Below, piece by piece: positions 44,947-56,952 of a DNA stretch of 64,000 bases (position 1 is its first letter; each line of letters opens with the position of its first letter). This DNA is from Hemileia vastatrix (Eukaryota; Basidiomycota; Pucciniomycetes; Pucciniales; Zaghouaniaceae): positions 9,505,998 to 9,569,997 of the forward strand of contig JASXTE010000017.1 in the NCBI GenBank assembly GCA_030280995.1, read 5' to 3'. The position numbers and the translations under genes are program-made. The notes below the pieces were generated by a model, which made no database searches, had not been told where the DNA came from, and saw nothing but the letters and a program-made list of their open reading frames with translations.

Positions 44947-45357
44947 TTGATATCTACTTTCCATTTAAATTTAAAAGGCATTAACAAATTAAAATATCCT
45001 TTTGTGGGACCATTTGTTGTTAAAAGAATGGTTGGAGATAATGCAGTAGAAGTTGTATTGTATTCTCCTTATGATAGGAAACACCCTGTTTTCCCCATTT
45101 CCTTGCTTAAACCTTATACTTCCAACAGTGAATTATTCCCCAAAAGAAGGGGAAGACCTAAGAAAAACCCTCAGTAAGTCATGAAAACTCTAGAAATTGA
45201 TAAAATTCTCAATGATAGAATTATCACTTCTGAAAGAGGTATTGAATATTTATTGAGATATAAAAACAATTCATCTGAACATGATGCATGGATACTTGGA
45301 AAAGAAATTTCAAATCTTCCTACTCTGTTAAAAAAGTATAGAAGGAAAAAATCTTAG
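44947..45357 (+). pseudogene. Retro-2 integrase C-terminus and chromodomain-like tail
   Basis: KYPFVGPFVVKRMVGDNAVE gives the GPY/F module, then the basic patch KRRGRPKKNP; a TAA at 45175 precedes the chromodomain-like end (IDKILNDRII, then YLLRYKN), which runs to the TAG at 45355. Confidence 0.75.
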
Positions 45358-45377
45358 CATTTTTTTATTGTTTTTTT

Positions 45378-45389
45378 AGAGTGAGGGAG
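45378..45389 (+). other. Polypurine tract of retro-2
   Basis: AGAGTGAGGGAG directly before the 3' LTR, identical to retro-1. Confidence 0.75.
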
Positions 45390-46614
45390 TGTCAGCCAGG
45401 CTATCTCAGGAGCCCAGTAATTTATATAATAAATTACTGAAATCATGTAAGGGAATAACACTATTTAGTTACAATAAATTATTTTATTAAATAATAAAAT
45501 TATAAATATTTTATGAATAAATAAAATAATTACTATATTTAATTTTGTTATTAAATAAGTTTTATTACATAAACAAATATTATATTCTATAAAAACATGG
45601 CACATTTCTATGTATTTAATATTTCTAAAAAAATAATTAAATTAATTATAATATTTTGAGCTTAATTATATTTAACTTATAATGGAATTAAAATTAATTT
45701 AATATAACTTAGATATTAAATCCAACTCATCATATAATTTTATCCATAAATATTGGGTGCTTTTTTGACCCTTAACTGTGTCAATAGAATTAGTAAATGA
45801 TTTAAAATACATCTTTAATATATTAATATTAAATTCTCACTTTAAATAAGTTACAATTAAATTAATTATTTGTTTCAATTAAATTAATTACTGAAAGTAG
45901 TTAAAACAATTATTTAATTTCTCTTTATAATTGAAATAAATTGATTACATAAATTTTTGTGTGAAAATAATTCTAGTTGTTTTAATTAAAACCTTTACAT
46001 CTTATTATAATACTTGTTTAGGATATTTTTTCTCACAATTCTCATGGCCTCATACTTATTTAGTTACTCATTAGATAAATTACTTGTTTGGAGCTTTAAG
46101 ACAGGAAAATTATTAACTTATTCACAGGTTTAATTTGTTGTTTCATTTTTTCCCTCAACATGTATGTTTTAATTAAGTTCTTTTGGTCTTTTTGTTTCAC
46201 ATACTATTATTTTTGTATATACATTGTAAGTGCCTCAGAAGTATCATTGCCTATAAAAGGATCTTGTAATTCCTCTTTGTTATTTATCTCTTAATTTACA
46301 CTCATACTTTATTATATTCTAAATATCATACAAATTAATATTATTTTTATTAGTACTACAGTTCTAGTTTAAATTTTAAATAATACTAAGGTTGCTATAA
46401 GTTTATTAATAACAATAATTTATTTCCATGCATTGAGATATAACTTATTAAAAATATTAAATACCATTTAAATCTACTGTAGTGTCATTGTATTCCTCTC
46501 CATAAACTCAATTATATTAAATTTTTATTTTATTACAAACTGCTTCTTTATATTTTCCTTCTACTTCCATTTTTGTCCCTCTTTTCCTTCATCTTCTAGA
46601 CAACCCGCCAGTAA
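45390..46614 (+). repeat. 3' LTR (family B) of retro-2
   Basis: It begins TGTCAGCCAGGCTATCTCAG and ends CCCGCCAGTAA. It differs from the 5' LTR by scattered substitutions and a missing block of about 17 bp near 46485. Confidence 0.87.
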
Positions 46615-48082
46615 TATCTTTTATTCTAATGTTATCATCAGCTATGAAGGATTTTATAACCAGAGCCACATTGACAAAACCAATTCTAATATGCTTACTT
46701 TTTGGCTTTTCCTTTATATCAATCCCATTATTGGAAGACCAATCCCTTCACCTATTAAAATCAAAGGCCATGATCTATACTATCCAAATCATAAATGTAT
46801 CATGGAATTTGAATTAGGAATCGGGATTGTAGAAGCAGTTTAGAATTTTTCAAGAGATAATTATTAAACTATTAAGGTACCTCCTTGATTGTATTCTTGG
46901 GAAATTTTTACTCATTTTGGATGCTCTTTTCAGATCAATCAAAACATGATTAACTAGGAAAGTAAGGTAAGGGTTGAAGGGTTAATGGCTACCAAAACAT
47001 TATGGAGGGGTTCTAAATACGGTAATTAAAGGATTTCCAAATTATTATTTTTTCTTAAATTTTTAATTTATAAGTTATTAAAGATAATCAATCAAATTAA
47101 GTATTGCACCATTGAGCCCTTGTGCTTTATAAAGGTGTTCATTCAATTTTATTCTATGAATGAGTTCATAATACCATTCTTGTCATATTTTTTCTTTGAC
47201 TTTGCTCATGAAATCATTGACAGATAGTATTTGTGATTCCATTACTTGGTTTATTATCTTTTTTTAATTGATTTACTTAATTTTTTATTAAATAAAATGA
47301 GAATTTTGTAATCCTTACCCCCTCCCATAGTAAATTTCAGGGGGGGTATTTCCAAATTTTTAAATAAGATGTGTAAATTTTTTGAGTTGAAAAAATTTGG
47401 AATGAAATATGAATGAAAAAAAAACTAGTCATCAAACATTTTCATTAAGCAGTCAATTTTCTCAAAATATCTATTATCTTTAATGCATTCTATCAAGAAA
47501 ACTTGCTAAAAAAAATTTGGAATAAAATATGAACAAAATAAAAAAAATTGACATCAAACATTTTTACCAAGCATTAAATTTCCTCAACAGATTTATTAGC
47601 TTTAATACATTCAATAAAGAAAACTTTCTTTTTTGAACTTTCTTCAAGCTTATACTTGAGTTTCATTTGATCCAATAGGAAATTGTACTTAAGAGCCTTC
47701 TCCTCTTTCTTTATCTTTAATTTCTTCTCCTCCAAGTCATGTGCCCTCCCATCCCTCTGTAAAGAAAGCTCAAATTTCTTCTCCTACAATTTTTTACCCT
47801 CTTTTCCCTCTTCAAAGTGAGCTCAAATTTCTTCTCCTACAAGTCTTTTACCCTCTCTTCCCTCTGAAAAGAGAGCTTGAATTTCTTCTCCTCCAAGTCT
47901 TGTGCTCTATCATCCCTGTGTAAAGAGAACTCCTATTGTTTCTTTTGAAAGTTGAGAGTATCTCTTGCAACTTCAACTTTACCTAGAGTGAAAAGGAATA
48001 TTAACAATAAAAAAAAAATCTCATTTAATTATTTAGAGGTATGCTATCGCTTAGCAGATTAATGTTGTAGAAAGACTCTTAC
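46615..48082. other. AT-rich DNA, no intact gene
   Basis: No intact gene or LTR border is seen apart from the repeat-coding remnant at 47660-47990. A G7 run is at about 47340. Confidence 0.5.
47660..47990 (-). pseudogene. Coiled-coil remnant with 54-bp (18-residue) tandem repeats
   Basis: Four units start at about 47719, 47773, 47826 and 47880 on the plus strand. Read on the minus strand each gives a charged 18-residue block such as DLEEKKFKLSFQREERVK. One unit is a base short, which shifts frame, and a stop (TAG) breaks another. The stretch after it (ALKYNFLLDQMKLKY) is also helical. Lys/Glu-rich coiled coils like this end many transposon-linked Myb-like proteins; a link to the E family is possible but unproven. 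Confidence 0.5.
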
Positions 48083-49257
48083 TGTCAGTGTATGATAATA
48101 TCTAAGTATGATTTAATAGTAAATACTAATGGTCCTACTACTTATTGATAAATGATTTAGTCATTAAACCTCATGGGAAGACTAATAAAATAGTTATTCT
48201 CAATAAAAACTCACAATACTTGGATTTTATGTGTGCTAGTGGTGGAAAATAGATAAATAAAATATAGTTATAGCTTATATAAAGATAATATCAATGTATA
48301 AATGCTTTATAATATATTTACATATGATAATAATTTTTTATAGTAGTTATTGATGTGTTGTAAGTAAGTGATGTCCAATAACCCATCAAATCCTTCCTTA
48401 CTTATACCAAAATCCACTGGAGTGCACAGACCTTCAATCCAGATGATGTCACTGCTATCCCCAGCAATTATAGCACTGTGAGGGCCCATCACCTCCCCAT
48501 GGCTTCCACTTCCAGAAGTTTCAACACTCAGACCTCCAGTAAGAAACCTTCATCACAATTAATGATACCACAGACCCATACCATAAATAGAATAAACAGA
48601 TAAATACGGATACCATAAAGAAACAGGTAAAATAACTCATCCAAAGAGGATATAATGAAACCCAAAGCATATAAAGGAAAAAAATTAACTTTCCAAGCCC
48701 CCAATAACATCCCTAAGCATCCATATTAACCCAGTAATCATATCCCAACCCATAATTCTGTGAATTTCTATCAAAGGAATCAGATTAAGTTGTCCAAACT
48801 GGATATATGCGCCTTAAAAAGGTGTATATGCTTGTTTAGGCATTGTGAGTCCACTGGATATGTCCATATGACCTAAAATAAGCAGAAAAATAAATTTTAT
48901 AGGCTATTAAGAGGTTAAAACCCACTTATAGTCCTAAATATACATAATATAACTACATATTTCACTGAATATGAGGTTTATGTATACTTATAGGCTTATG
49001 TATGTCTATAATTACTTAATATCACTTAAGATAAGTATATTATGACTCCATTAACACCTTAATAAATATTATTAGGCTACAGATAAGCTATTTAAACTAC
49101 TATAAGTCATATAATAGTGTAATAGTTATATATATAAGTATTATAACCATATATATAAGTATTGTAACCTTATTTTTAAGTTATAAGCTTAATGTAATTA
49201 AATTTATCCTATTTTAAACATAAGAATCAATCAGTTATGGGGATACCTAGTCTGACA
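48083..49257 (-). repeat. Solo LTR of family C, TSD CTTAC
   Basis: On the minus strand it starts TGTCAGACTAGGTATCC; on the plus strand it starts TGTCAGTGTATGATAAT. CTTAC is on both flanks (48078-48082 and 49258-49262). At 1175 bp it is the best reference copy of the family. Confidence 0.92.
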
Positions 49258-49859
49258 CTTACAGTTGCCTTTCTTTTAAGCAGAATCCAAGGGAGTTGGA
49301 TAAACCTAAGAAAATCCTGTCCCTTTAAGTTAAATAAGAGTTCACAATTAACTAAGCTAAAAAGTCTACTTGATAGAGAAAGACTAGTTGACTATTTTTT
49401 ATAATAATTTTTTTGAGATGTAGAATTGATGTTTTTTTTGTTATGTGAAGTAAATACAACAGTGAAGTTGTACTAGCAAAGTTATTTAAATGATTGAAAT
49501 ATTTATATATTTATATAAAGTTTATTTTTTCATGAAAAGTTGTTAAAATCAAGTCCCTGAAATTGAGAACTTTACAATGATACCCTATAATTATATTTAA
49601 ATGTGTTTTGAAATAATATTTATATAATGTTATGTAAAAGTGTTATAATTATAAGAGTATTACTAATAATAATTGTTGTTATGTGTTTTGGTTGTAAAAT
49701 GGTAAGATATTTGTTGTATGTTGAGTTAGTATGATTTTTAGATGTCTAATATAATTTCAAGTCTACATATTTATATACATAGCTAGGTCATGTGCCATAT
49801 TTTCCCTGCCTGGAGCATCCCAGAACTTGTCCAGAGTATCACAGAGTTTGTACAGAGCT
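49258..49859. other. Non-coding AT-rich stretch
   Basis: No gene or repeat border is recognised. A short repeat of CCAGAG/ACAGAG.TTGT words lies just before the LTR at 49860. Confidence 0.5.
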
Positions 49860-50646
49860 TGTCAGCCAGGCTGCTAGACTTACTGAGTAAAATAATTAAT
49901 TATTTACTGGGATGAAGCCACACCTTATTATTTTAATTTTATTAATTATAATTTATTTACATTAAATTTACCTATAACAAATTAACTAATTACAAAATGG
50001 TAAAGTGAGTGAATAATTAAAATTAATATTAAAATGCCTCTTATATTTTTATTTTCTAACACTGCGCTCAATGACAGGTTGAAAGAAATAAAAATTTATA
50101 TTAAAATAAAAATTTAATATTCAAATAAAAATAAATATATACAAAAAATTCAAATTTCTTATTTAGAATTGACCTTTACAGTAAATATTAAATAAATTAA
50201 TTTATTACTGTCATATTCTCTAAATACACTTTTTTGATGCCTTCTTTTTGGAACAACTTTATTATTTGAAAATATTCCTTCTGGAATATTATTTATTTCC
50301 TCACTCATACTCCTGCATTTAGAATTTTATTACCCTGCTTTGTCTCTCCTTTGCCTATATAAGGCCTCTCTTTTGGTTGTTTTGGGATCCAATTACTTAC
50401 TTAATTTAAACAAACACTTATTCTATCTGATTCTTTATTACTATCCATTATTGCTTTTAGTAATCACATTTACATAGTACTATCTCATTAATTTATAATA
50501 ATAAATAAAATTCTTACCTCTTATATTTGAGTAAAACAAATAAAAAGATATACAAATGTACTCTAAACTTTGAAATCCTAAATCTCCACTGTTACCACCG
50601 TTGGACGGCCATTAAAAACCTTCTAGACATAAAAGACCCCTTGACA
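49860..50646 (+). repeat. Solo LTR of family A, TSD GAGCT
   Basis: It starts TGTCAGCCAGGCTGCTAGAC and ends CCCCTTGACA, with GAGCT at 49855-49859 and 50647-50651. It is 787 bp and uninterrupted. A TATATAA box is at 50356-50362. Confidence 0.93.
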
Positions 50647-50651
50647 GAGCT

Positions 50652-51179
50652 CATCCAGAGCATTCTGGAGCTTGTATGGACTTCCACACTCAATTAGAGC
50701 CTTAAAACCTTAATAAAAAATCTAGAAACTTTACAGATGATAGAGCTACTTCTTCTCTATGTTCCCAACTTATTTTTTGTAGTCCACACAGACATATTTG
50801 TTTAATTAAAAATCATCAAAGTTAAGTAAATTATGAAAAATCAAAAATAACCAAAAATACTTTATAAAATTATTAAAAATAGAAGTAAAATAGTAAAAAT
50901 TCCCTAAAAATTCTCAAAGGTTCTTGTAACTCCTGAATTTCATTTCCACAAAATTTTAAGCCTATACTTGCATTTCTTGATGATTAAATATTTGTTTAAT
51001 CTTGACTTGTAAAATTAACCCTTTTAAACCACCTATAACACCATTCCTTTCAAAATAAAATTATATAAAATTACATTGGCTTTCCCAATCTCTATAAAAG
51101 TCTTCTAATATTTTACTTTAATGCACTTTAGTGCCTTACTAATTCTTAGGCTACCACAATGTTTCTCCAAAAAAAATCA
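50652..51179. other. Non-coding spacer after the E-family gene
   Basis: AT-rich; probably 3' flank of the minus-strand E-family gene. No terminal inverted repeat of the E1/E2 type was found here. Confidence 0.45.
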
Positions 51180-53339
51180 TCAATGGAAGAAAAAGGGGTT
51201 TGGGAAAAACTTTCTCTGTTTTGCTTTTTTTTGACTGTTGAAATTCAAAGTAGTTGATGGTCTTTTCTTTTCTTTTTTTTTTGAGGTAAAATTTTCCTCT
51301 TCATTGTTGATGCTAGCTTCATACTCTCTTGCTTGAGGATCCTCATTTTGTTCATTATCAGCCAGGCTGTTCCAGGAGCCCAGTAAATAAACATACAATT
51401 TATTGGAATTAAATAAAGACATAATAATTGCAGAGTATGCATTTAACATTAATATTATATTACATAATAAATTTATATTAATATTTTATTTATATAAATA
51501 AAGTAAATATTATTTTAATTTTATTATAAGATAATTTAAAAGCATTTAATTATATTCCATAACAAAGGGCACATTGTTTATTTAATAATTATAAATTAAT
51601 TAATTAAAAACTTATAAGATAATTATATTCAAGTGTTTATCTTATATTGTAATTATTTTAATTAATTAAATTTAATTATTAAAATATACTTTTTCATATA
51701 CTATTATCCATAATTATTGCCACTGTTTTTGGACCCTTAATTGTGTCAATAAAAAATTAAATAAATTATAATACTTATTTTATAAAATAGTATTAAAATT
51801 CTCAACTTAATTTAGTAATAAATTAATTACTTGTTTCATTTAAATTAATTATTTAATTACATAGTTGGAACAATTAATTAATTTCTTTATACTAAATTAA
51901 AATTGATTACATATTTTGTTGCGTCAAAATATTTTTACTTGTTTCACTTAAAAACCCTTAAAGCATACCGTACCATCTGTTTTGAATTATTTTTTCTCAT
52001 AGTTCCTATGTCTCAGGCTTGTTTAGTTACTCACTATTTTTACTTACTGATTTGGGAATTAGTTGTGGGGAAATTTGGTTCTTATTTGGGGTTTTAATTA
52101 TTTGTTTCATATTTTTCTCTAAATTGTTATGTTTCACTTATTCTGTTATTTTCTTGTTTCATCTTATTATGGCTCTTGTATTTACAAATGTAGTAGCGCT
52201 TCAGAGGACCCATTTCCTATAAAAAGGCCTTGGATAATCCCCTGTAGCCTCATCACTTACTATACAAACAAAATCTGAAAAAACTGTCAATATAATACGT
52301 TTTATTATTATTTTTATTAGTATTAAATTTCTAATTTAAATTCTATATAACTATTTACAGGTTGCTTTAAGTCTGGTAGTAATTATAGTGTTTTCCATGC
52401 AGAACCCTTACCTTAAATAATATTGTCATTTAATAAGACCTCATTTTTGTGTCATCCCTCAAGTAACTCGTTGTTGCCTCTCTTTAAATAAATTATTTTA
52501 TTACTCTATTTCTTTTACCTCCTATAAACCTTTCTTTCCTATTTTCCTTTCCTCCTCTTTTTCTTCCCCCTTTTCTTTCCTTCTTCTAGACGATTGGCCG
52601 ACATTCATTATCCTTTTTAGAAATAAAAAAAAGAGATGTGAATAAAAAACATAAAACAACTAGACAATAAATAAAAGCTCACTGGAGTGAGATCAGGTTG
52701 GTTTACATTGCCATAAGGATCGATTGGAAAGATATCTTGATTGGTCGAAGGAAAATGAGAAGAGGCTTGAGTAGAAGAAGAAGGAAAAAGGTTTATTTTG
52801 ACATCATGTTCAGAGATATCATCTTCTCCATGCAACATGTTTGGAGGATTAACGTTGGCTTGCTCTTCAAATATGGAATCCATCTCTTTGTAGTAAGGAC
52901 ATAAAGAATCAAGTTTATTGTTTATGGATTTGATTCCCTTACTGATATCAAGGTCAGTAATACCAAAACCAGTGGAAGATGAAAGAGTCATACCCTTCTT
53001 GTATTTGGCATGATAGTGCTTGAAACATTCAGAAATCTGTTTAGGCAAAAGAATCATCAATCCTTCCCTTTGTCTTTTTTTTTGTAATTCATTGGCCATT
53101 AGAAGATATCCATTGATGTTTGATACAGGGGGCTGTCCTAATTTAGTTGCATTCTCAGTACCAAAACAAGAATCATAATTAGTTTTAGTTTTTGGCCAGT
53201 TGATAAGTATGAGATGATCATCTTTTTTTAGTTGAACAATCTTTGATTTCTCAGTTGAGCAGGGGAAAAAGGGAGTAATGGGATTTGAAGAACAACTGGG
53301 GGAAGGCTGCCTTTGAGAAGATCTATAATGACAAGGCAT
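51180..53339 (-). pseudogene. E-family gene split by a solo LTR B
   Basis: The ATG at 53339 (MPCHYRSSQRQPSPSCSSN) opens a long frame with the family core: QLKKDDHLILINW, NYDSCFG, GYLLMANELQKKRQ, the STGFGITDLDISKGI motif and LCPYYKEMDSIFEEQANVNP. A donor GTGAGC near 52684 probably ends exon 1. Exon 2 resumes with SKKDN near 52620, is cut by the LTR at 51356-52603 and continues as EDPQAREYEASINNEEEN to a basic end (KKKEKKRPS, then KKAKQRKFF) and a stop at 51180. The TSD falls inside exon 2. The length is about 300 residues without the LTR. Function unknown; the basic ends and position next to transposons suggest a DNA-binding, transposon-linked protein. Confidence 0.65.
51356..52603 (+). repeat. 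Solo LTR of family B in the E-family gene, TSD TTCAT
   Basis: It starts TATCAGCCAGGCTGTTCCAG (TG changed to TA) and ends TTGGCCGACA. TTCAT lies at 51351-51355 and 52604-52608. It is 1248 bp and more diverged than the other LTR B copies; the 17-mer motif is decayed. Confidence 0.9.
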
Positions 53340-53743
53340 GTTGAGATATTTGAAGATGAAAAGGAGAAGAAACAAACGGAGGGGTTTTAAATGGATAGAA
53401 TGAATAGACAAGATGGGAATGTATAAGATTGATGAGGATGTAATGGCTATGAATGTGATTGAGTTGAAGAGGAACAAGAGATTAGGGCGGAATCAAACAT
53501 AATTTTTTGGGGCAAGCTGAGGGGCAGAATCATGATTAAATTTTCAGACTTTCCCATTTGGGTCAGTTGCTGGTGCGAGGTGGAGTTGTCGGTTGGGCAA
53601 GTTTTGATATTTGTGGCTGGATTGGGCACTTGGACGCTGTTGGGTGTTCTGTATAAGATGAAAGGTGGGAATAAAGTAGATCGTCGTTTTCGTCTGGGTT
53701 GAACATTTCGTTGGCCACAATTAAATCCTGGCTTATATCCATC
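53340..53743. other. Shared upstream region of the E-family gene and GT25
   Basis: The two genes are head to head with 404 bp between start codons. Two overlapping minus-strand frames here (to 53752) look fairly protein-like but have no known domain, and one overlaps the GT25 start. A bidirectional promoter is possible. Confidence 0.45.
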
Positions 53744-54911
53744 ATGCTCCATTTACGACCTCATAAGACAACTCACAACATTCCTCGTCCAGGTTTCATC
53801 TTGGCCATTTCAATCGTTATCTCTTGCTTGCTTTCCTTTTCCATTTACACTCACTTTTCTACTTATTCCTCATCTCAAAATCACTTCTCGTTTTCCCTCT
53901 TTCCGTCCCCTTATTCTTTCTCCCATTCCTTTCCTTTCCATGCGAAACATTCTCACTTTTCTGCGTCGTCGCCGTCAGTGCCCTCGTTGCGTTCTTTAAC
54001 CCATTCCCTTCCTTTCTTCTCCTCCGTTCGTGTCGTCTCTCTGGCTTCCCGCTCTGATCGTCGTCAGCATATGAAGCGTCTGGATCAGTTCCTTAAGCTT
54101 GGTTTTGTGTATACGGATGCAATCTTATACGCTGATCCTAGAGTTCATGAAATTGTTACCAGAGTGGGCAATAAAACAAAAGCAGATAAAGGAGTTGCTG
54201 AAATCGGTCATGTTGCTTGTCGGATGAGCCATCGGTTAGCTATTCAGGCCTCTGAGAAGGCTGATGAAGAGTCTGTCTTGATTTTGGAAGATGATGTTGA
54301 TATTGAAGCTGCATTTCGGTATCTGGCTGGGACGGTTTTGAGAGACGTTCCGGAAGGATGGGATATAATCTTCTTTGGTCACACAGATTTCGGTAATGAA
54401 GCTAAACGTGGCCACCCCAATCACACTACTAATCCATTGATTTGGACATCAGTTGAACCTCAAGGTAAGATAATGTCTAAAGCTATTTTTATTATGAGTG
54501 CTCATATTCCAATTGATAAACTTTTTTTTTATTTTTTATTTTCCATTTTTTCTTTGGATGTAATTGTTTATATTGTGTGTTTAACTATTTTCGTATATTC
54601 TTTTACCTTACTTTCCATTAGGTGGACATGGATATGCTCTTTCTCGCAAAGGCCGTCGATTAATTTTAGATCTTCTTGATAATAAACGTCCTGAACTTTA
54701 CCCAACTGATGAAGGACAACCTATCGATGAAATATTCATGTACCTCGCTCGCAAACGTCTCGCTTCACTCTACTCAATATTACCTGACTTAATCGTCCAG
54801 AAGGCATTGTTTAAAAGTGATATCTTTGGAACAGCTGCCGGATTTAAAGATGGTTTACATGATAAGACTTTGATGGATTCCAGTTTGAGAAGACTTGGTG
54901 ATCAGGTTTGA
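53744..54911 (+). CDS. GT25-family glycosyltransferase, type II membrane protein
   Basis: Exon 1 is 53744-54464 and exon 2 is 54622-54911, joined in phase to give 336 residues. The ATG at 53744 was chosen because it leaves a short basic tail before one membrane helix (residues about 18-38), the usual Golgi type II layout; an upstream in-frame ATG at 53699 would add 15 residues. A Ser/Phe-rich stem follows. The catalytic domain starts with VVSLASRSDRRQHM, then MSHRLAI, LILEDDVDI (EDD at 182-184, the metal-binding motif), WDIIFFGHTDF, GHGYALSRKGRRLILD and QPIDEIFMY. These are GT25 (LPS glycosyltransferase type) motifs. The sugar and acceptor are unknown; it probably decorates secreted glycoproteins. 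Next two genes downstream are also glycan enzymes. Confidence 0.88.
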
Positions 54912-55098
54912 ACAGACCTTTTAATGGTGGTATCCCCATAAGGTAGGTTTACACTTATCAGTCTTTGATTTCATCTATCTATCTGACCACTATATATGTA
55001 TCTCTTGTTATGTCAGCTAAATATTTATGCAAATATTCGTAGCAACTGACTTTTTAGAAAATTTATAACACAACTGGAAGCATGGTATTCATCAAATT

Positions 55099-55138
<40 letters not shown>

Positions 55139-56952
55139 TGTTATGAATGTAATACTATCGTCATCTCTTCACACCGCTGAATACGTTTGATCTTAACTGA
55201 TGCAGCAGTAGGAATAAACAGAAATGAGCTACTCATAATGTCTTAAAATTCACCATTTGCAATATTGTAAAAGAATTCTTTTGTTTTAAATTTAAATGGC
55301 AATATGGGTTGTAGAAAGTCTGTCACTGTGAACCGCGAGAAATAAATAAAAATGAGATTTAACGGGGGAATGTGTATGTAGTTTGTTTGTTTGTATTTGT
55401 GTGTGTGCGAGTGTGTGTTTTTATGTGCATGTATGTGAGGTTTTAGCTATTGATTTTTGTAAACTCAGATAAACTAGGCTGATGTATTACCATTACAGCC
55501 AGATTAGAAATGGTTTGCGCAAAAACAAAAAGTGTGGGCAGAGTTGCCAAAATCCGAGAGGAACTGGCACTACTGACAAATCTTCCAGATGTTTTTGTAC
55601 AAGTTTTGAGGTTGTTTTTTTATTTTTATCTTTATTATTTTTATTATTTTTATTATTTTTTTGAACCAACCGTTTCTAATACATATATAGATGTAAATAC
55701 TTACAAAGAAATTCAATTATTTGTTAGAAGTGAAAATAAAAAAATAAAAAATAAAAAAATGTAACAAAATAAATACATAGAAAAAGAAAAGGAAAACATC
55801 TGTGTTGTATTCATTACATTTCATTGTGAAATAGGGACTGATGTTATAAGTTTTTCTGAATCGAAAAATAAAAATAAAATAAAAGTATGTAAAGATGTAC
55901 AAAAGAAGAAATAAGCAAAGATATGCATGGTTTCTCAGTCATACATAAAGCACAAAGTGAAAAAGTTTCGCTTGTCTTCTCGATTTTAAGAGCATCTTTG
56001 TTTAATTTGATGATCGGCTCTATTCTTTTGACTGCTGGTCTTGATTTGTTTGGGCACCAGCCCTGTTTGAATGACAGTATAGGTTTAAACAATTTAAGAC
56101 AGGCCAACATTAAATTGATCATGGGTGAGAAGATGAGTCCAAAAGTGAAGTAAAAAAACATATTCTTCTTTTTCCCATATTATGTATTTCATTAAAGACA
56201 CTGCTGAGCAACATGTGAAAGAATGAGATTTAATGAGTAGTTACCCAAAACCTGCGACTAGACGGAATTGAGATGGAGAAATGACTAGGGTAAGTTATTG
56301 GGCACGACTGAGTGGATTTTCAGTACAGTTAACTAAAGAGGTCCGTGGGTGGCAGTAAATGTTTGTAAAGTAGTGAAAAGTTACTGATGCTCCAAGATTT
56401 TGACGAGCGTAAAAGTCTACCCAAAGGCCACTGCTGCGGTTCTCAGCGATTCAAAACCTGTTCATGTTTATGTACATACTTGTTGGTGGAAAATCGATGG
56501 TGATAGGAGGTGATTTAAAGTTCTGAAGGTGATTGATTCGATTAGGGAGATCTACGCCACTAAAAATATACAAGCCATGATTGAACTGCTAATTATTAAT
56601 AAAGAAGATTGCGGAGGACTGAACAAATGTTTGATTATACTTTATTGTAATGAAAGGACTTGATGGGAAAGTATGTGTTGCTGTGGTTTACTTTGGGCTG
56701 AAATTTTCAGTGACCACTGGCAATGAAATATAAGAATAAGCCTCCACTGATTGGCGCTTCCCTTGTATTAGTAAACATTTTCCAAAAAATTTTGCCTTTC
56801 TTGCAGTTGCTTTAAATCATTTTGTCAAATATTTTCTCTTCTTTTTCATTCATTCATTTTTTTTTTTTTTTTTCTTTTATTTTTTATTTTGGCTTCAACT
56901 TGAATTTTATAATTACTAGATTTAGCAAAGCATAAAAACTGCCTTGAAATCA
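54912..56952. other. Intergenic region, (TA)n at 55102-55135
   Basis: A TA microsatellite and a GT-rich stretch (55380-55440) are seen. Short frames on both strands at 55480-56160 have no recognisable domain; the minus-strand frame 55844-56161 has hydrophobic ends and is the least unlikely. No gene is supported. Confidence 0.5.

Larger units (their letters stand above)
36126..46614 (+). mobile_element. Ty3/gypsy chromovirus retro-2, two LTRs
   Basis: LTRs at 36126-37367 and 45390-46614 are very alike, so insertion was fairly recent, yet the coding part has more stops than retro-1. Gene order and proteins match retro-1. A solo LTR C (42991-44167) interrupts the integrase. No TSD is visible: the flanks are TTGTT and TATCT. 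This suggests recombination between two copies or loss at the T-rich left border. Confidence 0.9.

Noticed and set aside
55844..56161. A 105-codon minus-strand frame with hydrophobic ends
   Set aside because: No known domain or splice partners, and a plus-strand frame overlaps it. The evidence is too weak to call a gene.
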